Shown piece after piece: positions 8,235 through 16,852 of a DNA stretch of 64,000 nucleotides. Under the pieces are notes generated by a model. It ran no database searches. It was not told the origin of the DNA and worked only from the letters and a program-made list of their open reading frames with translations. Every line of letters starts with the position of its first letter. The first letter of the stretch is position 1. Location: assembly GCF_000300195.1 (NCBI RefSeq), contig NZ_AMQH01000009.1:124001-188000 (forward strand), written 5' to 3'. This stretch comes from Clostridium tunisiense TJ (GTDB taxonomy: Bacteria > Bacillota > Clostridia > Clostridiales > Clostridiaceae). The translations under genes and the position numbers were made by a program.

Positions 8235-9344
8235 TTAACCCTCTAAATTCAGCCAATCCTTTAATATTGGCTGATACCCTTTAGCTTTAATAGCTAACTT
8301 CATTTCTTCTACAGTTCTTTTATCTGATATTTCAAACTGTGCACTTCCCTTATCAGAATTCCCATGGCCTCCAACTTCAGTGGAAACTCCCGCAGACATC
8401 TTGGTAACCCCTAGTGATATTAAGTTATCTCTAAAAGTTTCCCTTTCTCTTGTGGACACATTAATCCCAGCTTGAGGAAGAAAAATTCTATAAGCTAACA
8501 AGGCTTGAACTAGGTTTATATCACTAACAGGTTGAATGTCTTCAAAGACTCCTACATGGGGCCTTATTCTTGGAAGGGATAACCCAACTTCCACCTGCGG
8601 GTAGTTATCCTGAAGATACTTTCCATGAAGCCCTGACATAAAGGCTTCAATTCTCCAGTTGTTTAGTCCTAAAAGTGCTCCTATATTCACTGACCTCATG
8701 TTAGCCTCACACCCTCTTTCTGGTGCATCTAACCTAAATTTATAGCTTTTCTTTGGTCCTGCTAAATGGACTTTATTATAAATTTCCTCATCATAAACTT
8801 CCTGGTATACAGTTAATCCATCTACTCCTGCCTTTACAACCTCTCTATATTCCTCTTCACTTAAAGGATATATTTCTATTGAAACTGACTGGAAATACTT
8901 CTTTAATATCCCTATAGCTTCAATAATATAAGAAAGAGGAGTATCCCTTTTTGATTCTCCAGTTAAAAGAAGAATATGCTTTAAGCCCGTTTTTGAAATC
9001 TCTTCAGCCTCTCTTTTGATTTCCGCCATAGTAAGCTGCTTTCTTTGGATATTATTTTCTATATTATAGCTACAATAGGCGCATTTATTTACACAATGAT
9101 TTGCAATATATATTGGTGTGTAAAGTAGTATGGATTTTCCAAAGTGGTGAAGACTCAGTACATGAGCCCTTTGTGCCATAGTTTCAACAACCTGCTCAGC
9201 TGCTGGTGCAAGCAAAGTTAAAAAATCCATAGAAGTTAATTTATCTTTAGAAATAACCCTTAATACCTGATTCTTTGTTACCTTTGAAAAGAAATCTTCA
9301 AAGTCAAACCCCTTGTAAGAAAGATACTCTTCATAAAAACTCAT
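8235..9344 (-). CDS. thiH: 2-iminoacetate synthase ThiH (radical SAM tyrosine lyase)
   Basis: 369 residues. The radical-SAM cluster motif CVNKCAYC (Cys84, Cys88, Cys91) is followed by LLLTGES and a C-terminal ThiH/BioB-associated region. It cleaves tyrosine to dehydroglycine, which feeds thiazole formation by ThiG. This implies the oxygen-sensitive anaerobic route rather than glycine oxidase ThiO. The ATG overlaps the thiG stop by one base (TAATG), so the two are translationally coupled. Confidence 0.95.
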   Translation of the reverse strand: MSFYEEYLSYKGFDFEDFFSKVTKNQVLRVISKDKLTSMDFLTLLAPAAEQVVETMAQRAHVLSLHHFGKSILLYTPIYIANHCVNKCAYCSYNIENNIQRKQLTMAEIKREAEEISKTGLKHILLLTGESKRDTPLSYIIEAIGILKKYFQSVSIEIYPLSEEEYREVVKAGVDGLTVYQEVYDEEIYNKVHLAGPKKSYKFRLDAPERGCEANMRSVNIGALLGLNNWRIEAFMSGLHGKYLQDNYPQVEVGLSLPRIRPHVGVFEDIQPVSDINLVQALLAYRIFLPQAGINVSTRERETFRDNLISLGVTKMSAGVSTEVGGHGNSDKGSAQFEISDKRTVEEMKLAIKAKGYQPILKDWLNLEG

Positions 9345-10120
9345 TACTTATCACCTTCAAATAAAAATCCTGTTAGGGGTGAGGATGGGTCTGCATATCT
9401 TTTCTCAGCTCCCATTTTAGCCCTGTATGCTATTCTTCCTGCTCTAACAGCTAGTGAAAAGGCTTCTGCCATAGCAATTGGATCTTGGGCTGAAGCAATT
9501 GCAGTATTCACAAGTACTGCTGCGGCCCCCATCTCCATTGCCTCTGCTGCTTCTGAAGGCTTTCCTATACCTGCATCAACTATGATTGGTGCTTTTATTT
9601 CATCTATAAGTATTTGTACAAGCTCCTTAGTTCTAATTCCCCTATTTGTGCCAATAGGTGCTCCAAGGGGCATAACTGCTGCAGCTCCTGCCTCAACAAG
9701 TCTTTTAGCTGACATTAAATCAGGACTCATATAAGGAAGTACAATAAATCCTTCCTTTGCAAGAATTTCTGTTGCCTTAATGGTTTCAAAGTTATCTGGT
9801 AAAAGGTACTTATTATCAGAAATTACCTCTATTTTCACCCAGTTTCCACAGCCCATTGCCTTTGCAAGTCTTGCAATTCTAACTGCTTCCTCTGCGTTTC
9901 TTGCTCCTGAAGTGTTCGGAAGAAGTATTATATCCTTAGGAAGATGCTCTAGTATGTTTTCTTCCTTATCATCCAAATCTACTCTTCTAACAGCAGTTGT
10001 AACCACCTGAGCATTGCAAGCCTTGATAATATCTGGCATCATAGCATTAGTGCTATACTTTCCTGTACCTATAAGTAATCTACTCTTTAGCTCTACTCCA
10101 CCTAAAATAAAATTGTCCAT
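9344..10120 (-). CDS. thiG: thiazole synthase ThiG
   Basis: 258 residues, TIM barrel. Diagnostic blocks are LLIGTGKY, the Lys-containing strand VKIEVI around residue 103 (Schiff-base lysine for DXP), [11 protein letters not shown] and [10 protein letters not shown]. It makes the thiazole phosphate carboxylate from DXP, dehydroglycine and ThiS-thiocarboxylate. AAGAGGGGAATGAA precedes the ATG. The stop overlaps thiH by one base. A 178-nt gap without a gene separates it from thiF. Confidence 0.96.
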   Translation of the reverse strand: MDNFILGGVELKSRLLIGTGKYSTNAMMPDIIKACNAQVVTTAVRRVDLDDKEENILEHLPKDIILLPNTSGARNAEEAVRIARLAKAMGCGNWVKIEVISDNKYLLPDNFETIKATEILAKEGFIVLPYMSPDLMSAKRLVEAGAAAVMPLGAPIGTNRGIRTKELVQILIDEIKAPIIVDAGIGKPSEAAEAMEMGAAAVLVNTAIASAQDPIAMAEAFSLAVRAGRIAYRAKMGAEKRYADPSSPLTGFLFEGDK

Positions 10121-10298
10121 TTCATTCCCCTCTTTCTATATTTTTTATAATCAATCACTTAACTTCCTAGTTTTATTTGATTCCCTGCTAAGAAGCTTTC
10201 TTTCTATTCACACAGTAACTTTCATACAAATTAAACTTTTGTGTTGCTCTTATAACTTGTAGCTGTAAAATTAACCTTGAATAGTTCGTTCAAATTTC

Positions 10299-11105
10299 TT
10301 AAACCTCTGTTTCTCCTAAAATTATTCTCATCACTGTATTTGCCTGATGGTTTGCTGCTATATTTACCCTTGGTGCCATAAGCCCACAACCTACTTTAGC
10401 TTCTGAAACTCCATCCCCAACTAAATAGAACTTTTCCCCTAACTTTTTAGTAATAATTGCATTGTTTGAAAAGTATCCTGCCATTCCTGAAGCTGCAACA
10501 ATATATCTATCCTTCATCCTTGTAAGCACCGTGGTTGTGAGCTCTGCTTTACAACTTGGATTATCAAAAGCCTCAACTATTATTTGGGCTTCAATGAATA
10601 CCTGTTCTATATTGGTTTTATCTAGGTAAGTGTCCACTGTTTCCACTGTTATAAAAGGGTTTATATCTTGTAAAAGCTTTTTTAACGCCTCAGTTTTTTT
10701 CATGCCAATATGCTTTATAAAATACTGCTGCCTATTCAAATTGCTTGGTTCTACCACATCAAAGTCTACAAGTATTAGTTTTCCTACACCAACTCTTGCT
10801 AAGGCTACAGCAATATTAGAGCCAAGTCCTCCAAGGCCTGCAATTCCAACCGTTGCTTTCTTTAACTTCTCATGAACTCCTGGAGTATGCCTTGATACTA
10901 AAAGTCCTTCCATGTCCTCCTTTGAAGGGGTTTCCCCTCTTTTTATAAAACTAAGCTTATCTCCTTCTTTAAGGTCTGCATCTTCCTTAAGAATAAACCC
11001 ATTAAGAACAACAATATCGGCTTCTTTCTTTATCTTATCCCTTAGTGAAAAAGCTGTTTCCCATTCTTGGGCTTCAATTAGCTTTTCATTGATATATAGC
11101 TTCAA
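10299..11105 (-). CDS. thiF: ThiS adenylyltransferase ThiF with N-terminal ThiS-like domain
   Basis: 268 residues. Residues 1-60 resemble a ubiquitin-like ThiS domain without a Gly-Gly tail. Residues 75-268 form the E1-like adenylation domain, with GIAGLGGLGSN as ATP-binding loop, LVDFDVVEPSNLNRQQY and a Cys in VGCGLMAP. The enzyme adenylates the ThiS C-terminus before sulfur transfer; the classical CxxC zinc pairs are absent. It starts with TTG one base after the thiS stop. Its ribosome-binding site GGAGG lies inside the thiS Gly-Gly-Gly codons, so translation is probably coupled to thiS. Confidence 0.92.
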   Translation of the reverse strand: MKLYINEKLIEAQEWETAFSLRDKIKKEADIVVLNGFILKEDADLKEGDKLSFIKRGETPSKEDMEGLLVSRHTPGVHEKLKKATVGIAGLGGLGSNIAVALARVGVGKLILVDFDVVEPSNLNRQQYFIKHIGMKKTEALKKLLQDINPFITVETVDTYLDKTNIEQVFIEAQIIVEAFDNPSCKAELTTTVLTRMKDRYIVAASGMAGYFSNNAIITKKLGEKFYLVGDGVSEAKVGCGLMAPRVNIAANHQANTVMRIILGETEV

Positions 11106-11106
11106 C

Positions 11107-11301
11107 TTAACCGCCTCCTACAAAGCTTACAATCTCCACCGTATCTTCTTTATTTAATATAACTTCTGAAAACTGCTCCTTTGTTATGATGTTATAATTA
11201 ACTTCTACAACTACCTTATTTTCTGAGATAGAAAGATTTTTAAGTAGCTCAAGTACAGTTATGTTTTCTTCAAAATTCATTTCCTTACCATTAACTATCA
11301 T
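11107..11301 (-). CDS. thiS: sulfur carrier protein ThiS
   Basis: 64 residues ending VSFVGGG. The Gly-Gly terminus is the site of thiocarboxylate formation. The beta-grasp pattern (MIVNGKEMNF at the start) and length are typical. It is the first gene of the operon. AAAGGAGG precedes the ATG, and a terminator lies 48 nt upstream within the leader. Confidence 0.95.
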   Translation of the reverse strand: MIVNGKEMNFEENITVLELLKNLSISENKVVVEVNYNIITKEQFSEVILNKEDTVEIVSFVGGG

Positions 11302-11339
11302 TTTGGTCCTCCTTTTCTGAAATACTTTTACTTAAAACA

Positions 11340-11373
11340 AATAAAATAAGCCCCACCCTTTAAGGGTGAGGCT
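11340..11373 (-). terminator. second leader terminator, just before thiS
   Basis: On the minus strand AGCCTCACCCTT pairs with AAGGGTGGGGCT (11349-11373) and is followed by TATTTTATTT. It lies downstream of the riboswitch terminator and 48 nt from the thiS ATG, so the operon must be read through two consecutive intrinsic terminators. Confidence 0.85.
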
Positions 11374-11520
11374 GAGTTCTTTGACCTGATATTTAAATTA
11401 TAAGTATACTAAACTGTTAAGTATTTACAGGGCTTCATGTTTAAATTCTTTTAAAGAACTACAGGTTCTTAACAAACTAAAGAATTTTCCACTACCGAAG
11501 CTTTGAATTTTGTTTCCTAT
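11374..11520 (-). ncRNA. structured leader segment of unknown function
   Basis: About 145 nt between two intrinsic terminators of the thiamine leader, with no coding frame. On the minus strand AAGAAC-CTGTA-GTTCTT is a perfect hairpin nested inside AAATTCTTT/AAAGAATTT. GTTAAG in its left flank can also pair with CTTAAC about 55 nt downstream. It could be a second sensor, an anti-terminator arm or a remnant. It does not contain a second THI-box consensus. Confidence 0.4.
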
Positions 11521-11548
11521 AAATAAAAAAGCTTGCCAAGGGCAAGCT
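11521..11548 (-). terminator. riboswitch expression-platform terminator
   Basis: Minus-strand stem AGCTTGCC/GGCAAGCT with a 3-nt loop, followed by TTTTTATTT. It lies about 30 nt downstream of the TPP aptamer, in the position expected for transcription attenuation by bound thiamine pyrophosphate. Confidence 0.9.
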
Positions 11549-11576
11549 ATATCTTCGTTTTAATAAACTTAAATTC

Positions 11577-11655
11577 AGCTTTCCTACGGTGATTCTAATC
11601 ACATCAGGTTCAAAGGGTTAGGATTTCTCCCTCTCAGCTTTTCAGCACCCCTAGC
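11577..11655 (-). promoter_or_regulatory. TPP riboswitch (THI element)
   Basis: The minus strand shows the conserved aptamer blocks in order: GGGGTGC, GCTGAGAGGGAG, ACCCTTTGAACCTGAT and AATCACCGTAGGAAAGC. Thiamine pyrophosphate binding is expected to favour the terminator at 11521-11548 and switch off the six thiamine genes downstream. Confidence 0.96.
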
Positions 11656-11679
11656 ACATATATTTATTTGTATGACTTA

Positions 11680-11708
11680 ATTATATCTCACGAACATTGT
11701 TGTGTAAA
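11680..11708 (-). promoter_or_regulatory. sigma-A promoter of the thiamine operon
   Basis: Minus-strand TTTACA (11708-11703), a 17-nt spacer, then consensus TATAAT (11685-11680). Transcription would start near 11673, about 18 nt before the riboswitch aptamer. Confidence 0.85.
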
Positions 11709-11750
11709 TATTTCAAATTGTTAACTTTCTATGTGGCTTGTTAATATGCT

Positions 11751-11996
11751 TTACTCTTCATCTATTTTTACTCTTAACATTTTATTCTTAACTCTTACTG
11801 CATATTCCAACTCATATATTGGTATGCCATTATTGATTGCTTTTGCAATTTCATCAATTTCTCTTTTTATATTTTCTTCATCTTCATACCACCCAAGTAC
11901 AATTGATTTTTCTCCCCAAACCCCTTCGTTATTGACACCAATCAACCAATATTTAGGCTCATCATTTTTCGCTTTGTACATCACAGGTGATGCCAA
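11751..11996 (-). CDS. hypothetical small protein, N-terminus uncertain
   Basis: About 81 residues from a TTG at 11996, ending VKNKMLRVKIDEE; no family recognised. The TTG lacks a ribosome-binding site. The same frame stays open about 60 nt further upstream and reads naturally (RINGKSIVNCYKV...) into the end of the neighbouring 12046-12420 gene. The only ATG with a nearby AAAGG (12027) is in the next frame and stops after 15 codons. Either a non-standard start or coupling to the upstream gene is used, or a frameshift has damaged the 5' end. Confidence 0.5.
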   Translation of the reverse strand: MASPVMYKAKNDEPKYWLIGVNNEGVWGEKSIVLGWYEDEENIKREIDEIAKAINNGIPIYELEYAVRVKNKMLRVKIDEE

Positions 11997-12045
11997 AACT
12001 TTATAGCAATTAACAATTGATTTTCCATTAATCCTTTGATACTTT

Positions 12046-12420
12046 TCAGATGCTACTTTTCTTAAACATCATTTCCCCAAAAGTAAGGCCAAAAGAAAAA
12101 ACTATAGCATTTAAAATGCTATATGCTATCCTTAACTCACCTTTCATTAAGTAAATAACTAAAACATTCAAAGCCCAAATGATGGAAAAGCAAATAATAA
12201 ACCTTAACATCATTTTTCTTATTGTACTCCATTTTGACTTCCTCATATTTGAGAATATATTAATAAAAAAATACACTAATGCTATCATAAGAAATATTAC
12301 ATAGCCAATGACGAATTGAAAAACAAAGGGAAATTCTATATTTCTATAAACGATAAATAATACAATTACAGTCCATATGATAAATGTACTATATATGATT
12401 TTTGTTCTATTACTCCACAT
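12046..12420 (-). CDS. hypothetical membrane protein, four TM segments
   Basis: 124 residues with four hydrophobic segments (about 10-28, 32-54, 69-87 and 97-115) separated by short basic loops such as NMRKSKWSTIRK. No family recognised. A purine-rich AGGGTGAAAGGGT precedes the ATG. Its last codons adjoin or overlap the frame of the small protein at 11751, which suggests a two-gene unit. Confidence 0.6.
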   Translation of the reverse strand: MWSNRTKIIYSTFIIWTVIVLFIVYRNIEFPFVFQFVIGYVIFLMIALVYFFINIFSNMRKSKWSTIRKMMLRFIICFSIIWALNVLVIYLMKGELRIAYSILNAIVFSFGLTFGEMMFKKSSI

Positions 12421-12475
12421 ACCCTTTCACCCTCCCCTTTTGGCAGTTTCCCCTTAATTATGGGTAACTAAAGCT

Positions 12476-13333
12476 CTACTTTTTTCTACTACTTATGCCT
12501 TCTATAAGCTCCTCACTAAACTGCCATAGCTTTTCTGCAAGGTGCTCATCATAAGATAATATAGAAGATTTTATAGGTTTTTTCTTGTAAAAGTACTTCC
12601 CTGTTATACCTTGAACATCACTAGAAGTTGCTAAGTAAATAGCGGTGTCTGCTCCTTCTCTTGGAGTTTGGAAAAAGGGTTTTAAAGTTTTTGTAATTAA
12701 AGTCCCAAAGCCTGTTTTTCTATTTATACCCATATTAGTGGCAACAGCACCTGGGTGAAGGCAATTGGCCGTTACATGTGTTCCCTTTAGTCTTCTAGCT
12801 AGTTCATAGGTAAATAGGATGTTTGCAAGCTTTGATTGAGCATAAGCTCTCCATAATGTATAATTCTTATCTAAATTAATATCCTCAAAATGAATTCTTC
12901 CTATTTTATGTGCACCAGAGGCTACATTTATAATTCGTCCTGAGGGAGCTTTTTTAATGAAGTCTAAAAGCTCCTTTGTAAGAAAAAAATGACCTATGTG
13001 GTTAACTCCAAATTGAAGCTCCAATCCATCTTTAGTCCTATGTTTTCCTGGGCGAATTACTCCTGCATTATTAATTAATACATCAAGCTTTTCAAACCTC
13101 TTCTTTAATTCTTTAGTAAATTCTTTTATTTCTTTAATTGAAGCTAGATCACAAAACATAAGCTCTACAGAAGGATTGTTACTTTGCTCTCTAACTTCTT
13201 CTAAAGCTTCACTTCCTCTTTGCTTATCTCTACAAACCATGATAACCTTGGCTCCAAGCTTTGCTATTTCAATACAAGTAGCCTTTCCCATGCCGGAATT
13301 GGCTCCAGTGACAAGGACTATTTTACCATTCAT
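12476..13333 (-). CDS. SDR-family NAD(P)-dependent oxidoreductase
   Basis: 285 residues. The Rossmann loop TGANSGMGKA, the NNAG strand motif (LINNAGVIR) and the catalytic YAQSK (Tyr-X3-Lys) with an upstream VASGAH Ser are all present. The pattern resembles retinol-dehydrogenase-like bacterial SDRs that reduce or oxidise lipophilic alcohols or ketones; substrate unknown. GAGGTG lies before the ATG. It appears monocistronic. Confidence 0.88.
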   Translation of the reverse strand: MNGKIVLVTGANSGMGKATCIEIAKLGAKVIMVCRDKQRGSEALEEVREQSNNPSVELMFCDLASIKEIKEFTKELKKRFEKLDVLINNAGVIRPGKHRTKDGLELQFGVNHIGHFFLTKELLDFIKKAPSGRIINVASGAHKIGRIHFEDINLDKNYTLWRAYAQSKLANILFTYELARRLKGTHVTANCLHPGAVATNMGINRKTGFGTLITKTLKPFFQTPREGADTAIYLATSSDVQGITGKYFYKKKPIKSSILSYDEHLAEKLWQFSEELIEGISSRKK

Positions 13334-13479
13334 TTTAACACCTCAATTTTAGGAGTTTTTCATATTTTAATACTTTTCAGAAGAAGATTTGATTAGTGAA
13401 AATATTAAAAATAATGGGAGCATAAGAGTAAACGAAACCAGCATAATTAACTTATTTTCAACCTATACTCACTTTACAA

Positions 13480-14154
13480 CTATTTTTGCCATACTAGTGA
13501 ATATCTCCAAAAGAGTTTTCGTTTAACTTTTGCTGTAGGGATATGCTTTTGTGCTAATGATTTTATCTCTTCTATTGTCATGTACGTGTCATGTTCGCAG
13601 TGCCTTTCCCAAACTTCTTTTGAATGAACATCATCTTTTTGCAACCTACCGTTTTTTATCAAATTCATGACGATATTGGGGATAAATGCACCACTCCATA
13701 TAATGTAATCACTTAGTGATTTTGCTTTTGCAAGGTCTAATATAATCAATTTGCCACCTTTTTTAAGTTTATCTTTTGCGAAACATAGAAGCCACTCATA
13801 AGGTAAATGATGAGCTGTTGCCGTTGTTATAATAACATCAAGGCTGTTATTTTCAAATTTTATATCGAGAATATTGCCATAAATATAATCGATATTCTTA
13901 TTAGAATGTAATATTTTTGCTCTCTCAATCATTTTATCTGCAAGATCAACTGCAATTACTTTTTTTGATTTGTTTGATAGCATAAATGAGAGTTCACCTT
14001 TCCCACAGCCGATTTCAAGGCAGGTTTCAGCCGTACTTGGTACAAATTTCATAAGGTACTTAAAATAACAGTTGTTGTGGTTCCATTTTAGTTCATCAAG
14101 TTGTGAAATTTTATTAAAATCATTTTTTACAACATTATAATCTTCCATTTTCAT
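13480..14154 (-). CDS. class I SAM-dependent methyltransferase
   Basis: 224 residues. Motif I LEIGCGKGE (about residue 43) is followed by an acidic end of strand 2 (IAVDLADKM), DVIITTATAHHLPY and GGKLIILDLAK, the usual UbiE/Methyltransf_11 order. The last 60 residues are basic. The target is not predictable. AGGTGAG precedes the ATG closely; Met3 is an alternative start. Confidence 0.82.
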   Translation of the reverse strand: MKMEDYNVVKNDFNKISQLDELKWNHNNCYFKYLMKFVPSTAETCLEIGCGKGELSFMLSNKSKKVIAVDLADKMIERAKILHSNKNIDYIYGNILDIKFENNSLDVIITTATAHHLPYEWLLCFAKDKLKKGGKLIILDLAKAKSLSDYIIWSGAFIPNIVMNLIKNGRLQKDDVHSKEVWERHCEHDTYMTIEEIKSLAQKHIPTAKVKRKLFWRYSLVWQK

Positions 14155-14255
14155 ATCTCACCTACACTAACCTATTTTTCTTCGTCATTTTACCCTTACA
14201 ACTCAATGTAAGAATAATATTAAAGCATCATTTCTACGTAGTTTTACTCAATCAT

Positions 14256-14723
14256 TTATTTATCAAATTCCTTTATAAAACCCTTTCTTAACTTAAAGTA
14301 AATACCTGTAGCAACTGCTATACCTATTAAAGATGCAATTATGTCATTATTATCCCATGACCCTAATTTGAAAACTACGTGGATATACTCTATGAGTAAA
14401 AAACACAAAATATTTAGAGAATTTATCATCCATATAACCCTAGGTTTATTTGTTAAGTTTACTCCTTTTAAAAGGGGTACTATATAGAACATGCCAATAA
14501 TAGTGAACAGAAAGCTAGGTATAAGATTTGGTGCAACTTCTGCAAACATAGTAATATAGGAAGTGTCAAGTTTATACAACTTCTCCCTAAAAACATATAT
14601 GAACATAAAGAAAATATATACTGCAGCTATACACCTATTTAATTTCATATAAGGCTTACTGCTAAAAAATTTATTATTTATATTTTTCAACTTTAAATTA
14701 CTAATTTTTATCACCTCGTACAT
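14256..14723 (-). CDS. putative VanZ-like membrane protein
   Basis: 155 residues with about four membrane segments. The segment EYIHVVFKLGSWDNNDIIAS is reminiscent of the E..Q......D.DD...N signature of VanZ-family proteins, and the PNLIPSFL loop fits too. The similarity is partial, so the call is tentative. VanZ proteins are envelope proteins, some linked to glycopeptide tolerance, but no resistance function can be claimed. Confidence 0.45.
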   Translation of the reverse strand: MYEVIKISNLKLKNINNKFFSSKPYMKLNRCIAAVYIFFMFIYVFREKLYKLDTSYITMFAEVAPNLIPSFLFTIIGMFYIVPLLKGVNLTNKPRVIWMINSLNILCFLLIEYIHVVFKLGSWDNNDIIASLIGIAVATGIYFKLRKGFIKEFDK

Positions 14724-15395
14724 TATTTGCTTTATTATTTTGACATGGTTTATTCATCTTATATTCGTGCTAAATTATACAAGAACACGATGCCTTAAAT
14801 CATTATTTTCTTACTGATATTCCAAACTTTTCAGGATGATTTAAGATATATTAAGCCATTAGAATTAAAAGATTGAATACCTGTATTCTTTATTTGCCCA
14901 AAGCCACCACCAACAGTAATTTGGTCACTGCTATAAAATACCCATATCATACTATAAGGATATTATTCAAAATAACCTCTCTATTTCCTTTTAATATATA
15001 AATGAGTCTCATATTTTTTCTTACACCTGCTTTAAACAATGCCTTAAAACTATATAGAGTGTATATAAAACCAAAAATGCTATTGAACTAAAAGATCTAA
15101 AGTTCAGTAGCATCATTATTTATAAGGTCTTTCATAAAGTTTAAAGTACATTTTAAGCTATCTCAATCCCTTGCTGTAATTTTAAAATTGCAAATTTTAT
15201 TATATAAAGGTTTTAATATACGCTGATTAATATTTATATAATATAAAATTTACTTTCATATTATTGGTAAACTGGTGTTAAATCCCTCATATGTCCCTAA
15301 TTTAATTATAACACATAAAAAATGTAAAATATAGACTATTATTTCCCATTTTTTACAACTAAACTAAGAGTAATAATAGTTTAGGGGTTGGTGCT
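14724..15395. other. 672-nt intergenic region without an evident protein gene
   Basis: It separates divergent genes. No supported coding frame longer than about 12 codons was found. It contains a promoter-terminator pair on the minus strand (15071-15325), annotated separately. Confidence 0.5.
15071..15325 (-). ncRNA. putative short minus-strand transcript of unknown function
   Basis: An extended -10 (TGTTATAAT on the minus strand, 15313-15305) is followed about 200 nt later by a strong intrinsic terminator. Its stem is ATGCTACTGAACT/AGTTCAATAGCAT with a T5 tail at 15077-15071. Only 9-12 codon frames lie between, one of them with TTAGGG before its ATG. This could be a small RNA or a micro-peptide gene. 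Confidence 0.35.
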
Positions 15396-16613
15396 TTGTA
15401 CAAAGATTTATTTAAAAACAAAAACTTCACTTTATTATCTATGGGAGGTTTTATATCTTCCATAGGTGATTATCTCTATAACATTGGTGTCACGGTATAT
15501 TTGTATAGTTTAACAAACTCTGTAGGTGCTGTGGCACTGATGTGGCTTTCTAGGGCTGTTTTAAGGATTCCTATGCTTTATTTATCTGGTTTTATAGCTG
15601 ACTCCTATAATAAGAAAAAAGTTATTATGGTTACCAATTTAGCTAGTGTTATTTTTGCCTTTCTCTTTACTTTAGTCAATGATCAGAGGTTATGGCTGGT
15701 GTATATTCTAGCATTTATCCTGCAATCTCTAAATGACATTGATATAAGCTCTGAAACCGCCATTCTTCCTGAAGTAGTATCAAAGGAAGAACTCTCTTAC
15801 TCTAATTCCATTTTCTCATTTTTTCAATCCACCAGTATTTTTATTTCTCCTGCTATTGGAGGAATCCTTTATAAACTCTATGGTAGTAATATTTTATTTA
15901 TTATTAATGCTATAAGCTTTTTAATCTCTGGAGTTTTATTTAGTCTAATAAAATATAACTTTGTAAGGTCTGATAAAGCTGCAACAGGAACTGGAATAAT
16001 AAAAAGTGGTATTGAAGGATATAAGATATTTTCAAGATATTCTAGTGTTAAAACTGTGTTTGTTATAATGAGCATGTTCGCAGTGCTGGGAAGGTTCTAT
16101 GAAACCTATAAGGTGGCAGTTTCCGATGTGTTATTAAAGCTAAATCCAGAAGGCATTATTTACTTTTCTTATGCTCTGGCTGTGGGTGGGCTTTTAGTTC
16201 CTTTTATAGTTAAAGCTTTATCTAAGAAAAATCATGTAACTTTATTTACTCTTTCAACTGTAATAATTGCTATTGGATATATACTTTTTGGGTATTCCAA
16301 AAGTTATATAATTACCTTTGGAGTTTTAATCATCTTAGGCTTAGCTCAAAATCTTCAGGGCATATATTCTAGTACCATAATACAAAATACTATACCTAAA
16401 GAGTATATTGGAAGGGTGTTCTCCTTTTATAAAATACTACTAACTCTCTTTGCAATCTTAGGGCTATTAATTGCTACGCCCCTATATAATTTAATTGGTA
16501 TAGGTAACTCTTTCACGAGCATAGCCATAATGCTAATTATCTTATGTGTTTTGAGTTTAAAAGGAAGTTTCAACAAAACTATAGATAATGCTTTAGATAT
16601 TAAAGATATATAA
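15396..16613 (+). CDS. MFS transporter
   Basis: 405 residues with about 12 hydrophobic segments. The loop GFIADSYNKKKVI between TM2 and TM3 fits the MFS motif A region, and IPKEYIGRVFSF lies near the start of the C-terminal half's last bundle. It resembles the permissive efflux or enterobactin-exporter-like MFS families (MFS_3-type); substrate unknown. Translation starts at TTG, with AGGGG eight bases upstream and no nearby ATG in frame. A terminator follows. Confidence 0.85.
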   Translation: MYKDLFKNKNFTLLSMGGFISSIGDYLYNIGVTVYLYSLTNSVGAVALMWLSRAVLRIPMLYLSGFIADSYNKKKVIMVTNLASVIFAFLFTLVNDQRLWLVYILAFILQSLNDIDISSETAILPEVVSKEELSYSNSIFSFFQSTSIFISPAIGGILYKLYGSNILFIINAISFLISGVLFSLIKYNFVRSDKAATGTGIIKSGIEGYKIFSRYSSVKTVFVIMSMFAVLGRFYETYKVAVSDVLLKLNPEGIIYFSYALAVGGLLVPFIVKALSKKNHVTLFTLSTVIIAIGYILFGYSKSYIITFGVLIILGLAQNLQGIYSSTIIQNTIPKEYIGRVFSFYKILLTLFAILGLLIATPLYNLIGIGNSFTSIAIMLIILCVLSLKGSFNKTIDNALDIKDI

Positions 16614-16632
16614 ATACTACTATAAATGTAAA

Positions 16633-16684
16633 GGCCTATAAGTTAATTCGCTGTATAAGTTAACCTATAGGCTAGTCTTTTTAT
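16633..16684 (+). terminator. intrinsic terminator after MFS gene
   Basis: Stem GGCCTATAAGTTAA with TTAACCTATAGGCT (16633-16673), followed by a T5 run. Confidence 0.8.
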
Positions 16685-16852
16685 CTAATTAAATTTAAAA
16701 ATGCAGAGTGTTACTTGCGTATAACCTAAATTTCAACTTCACTTTGCCACATATATGTCAAATATGGAATAATACCCCAAAATATCATTCCATAATATTT
16801 CACTTATGTTATAATTTATATAAGAACTAGCTTTGGTATTGGAGGTGATTCA

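Noticed and set aside
11374-11520. Second TPP riboswitch in the thiamine leader
   Set aside because: The segment lacks the CTGAGA and ACCTGAT blocks in proper order; only an isolated ACCTG occurs. It is listed as an unknown structured segment instead.
14256-14723. Glycopeptide resistance determinant (VanZ)
   Set aside because: VanZ similarity is partial here and no vanHAX genes are present; the clearer VanZ protein at 50836 also stands alone.
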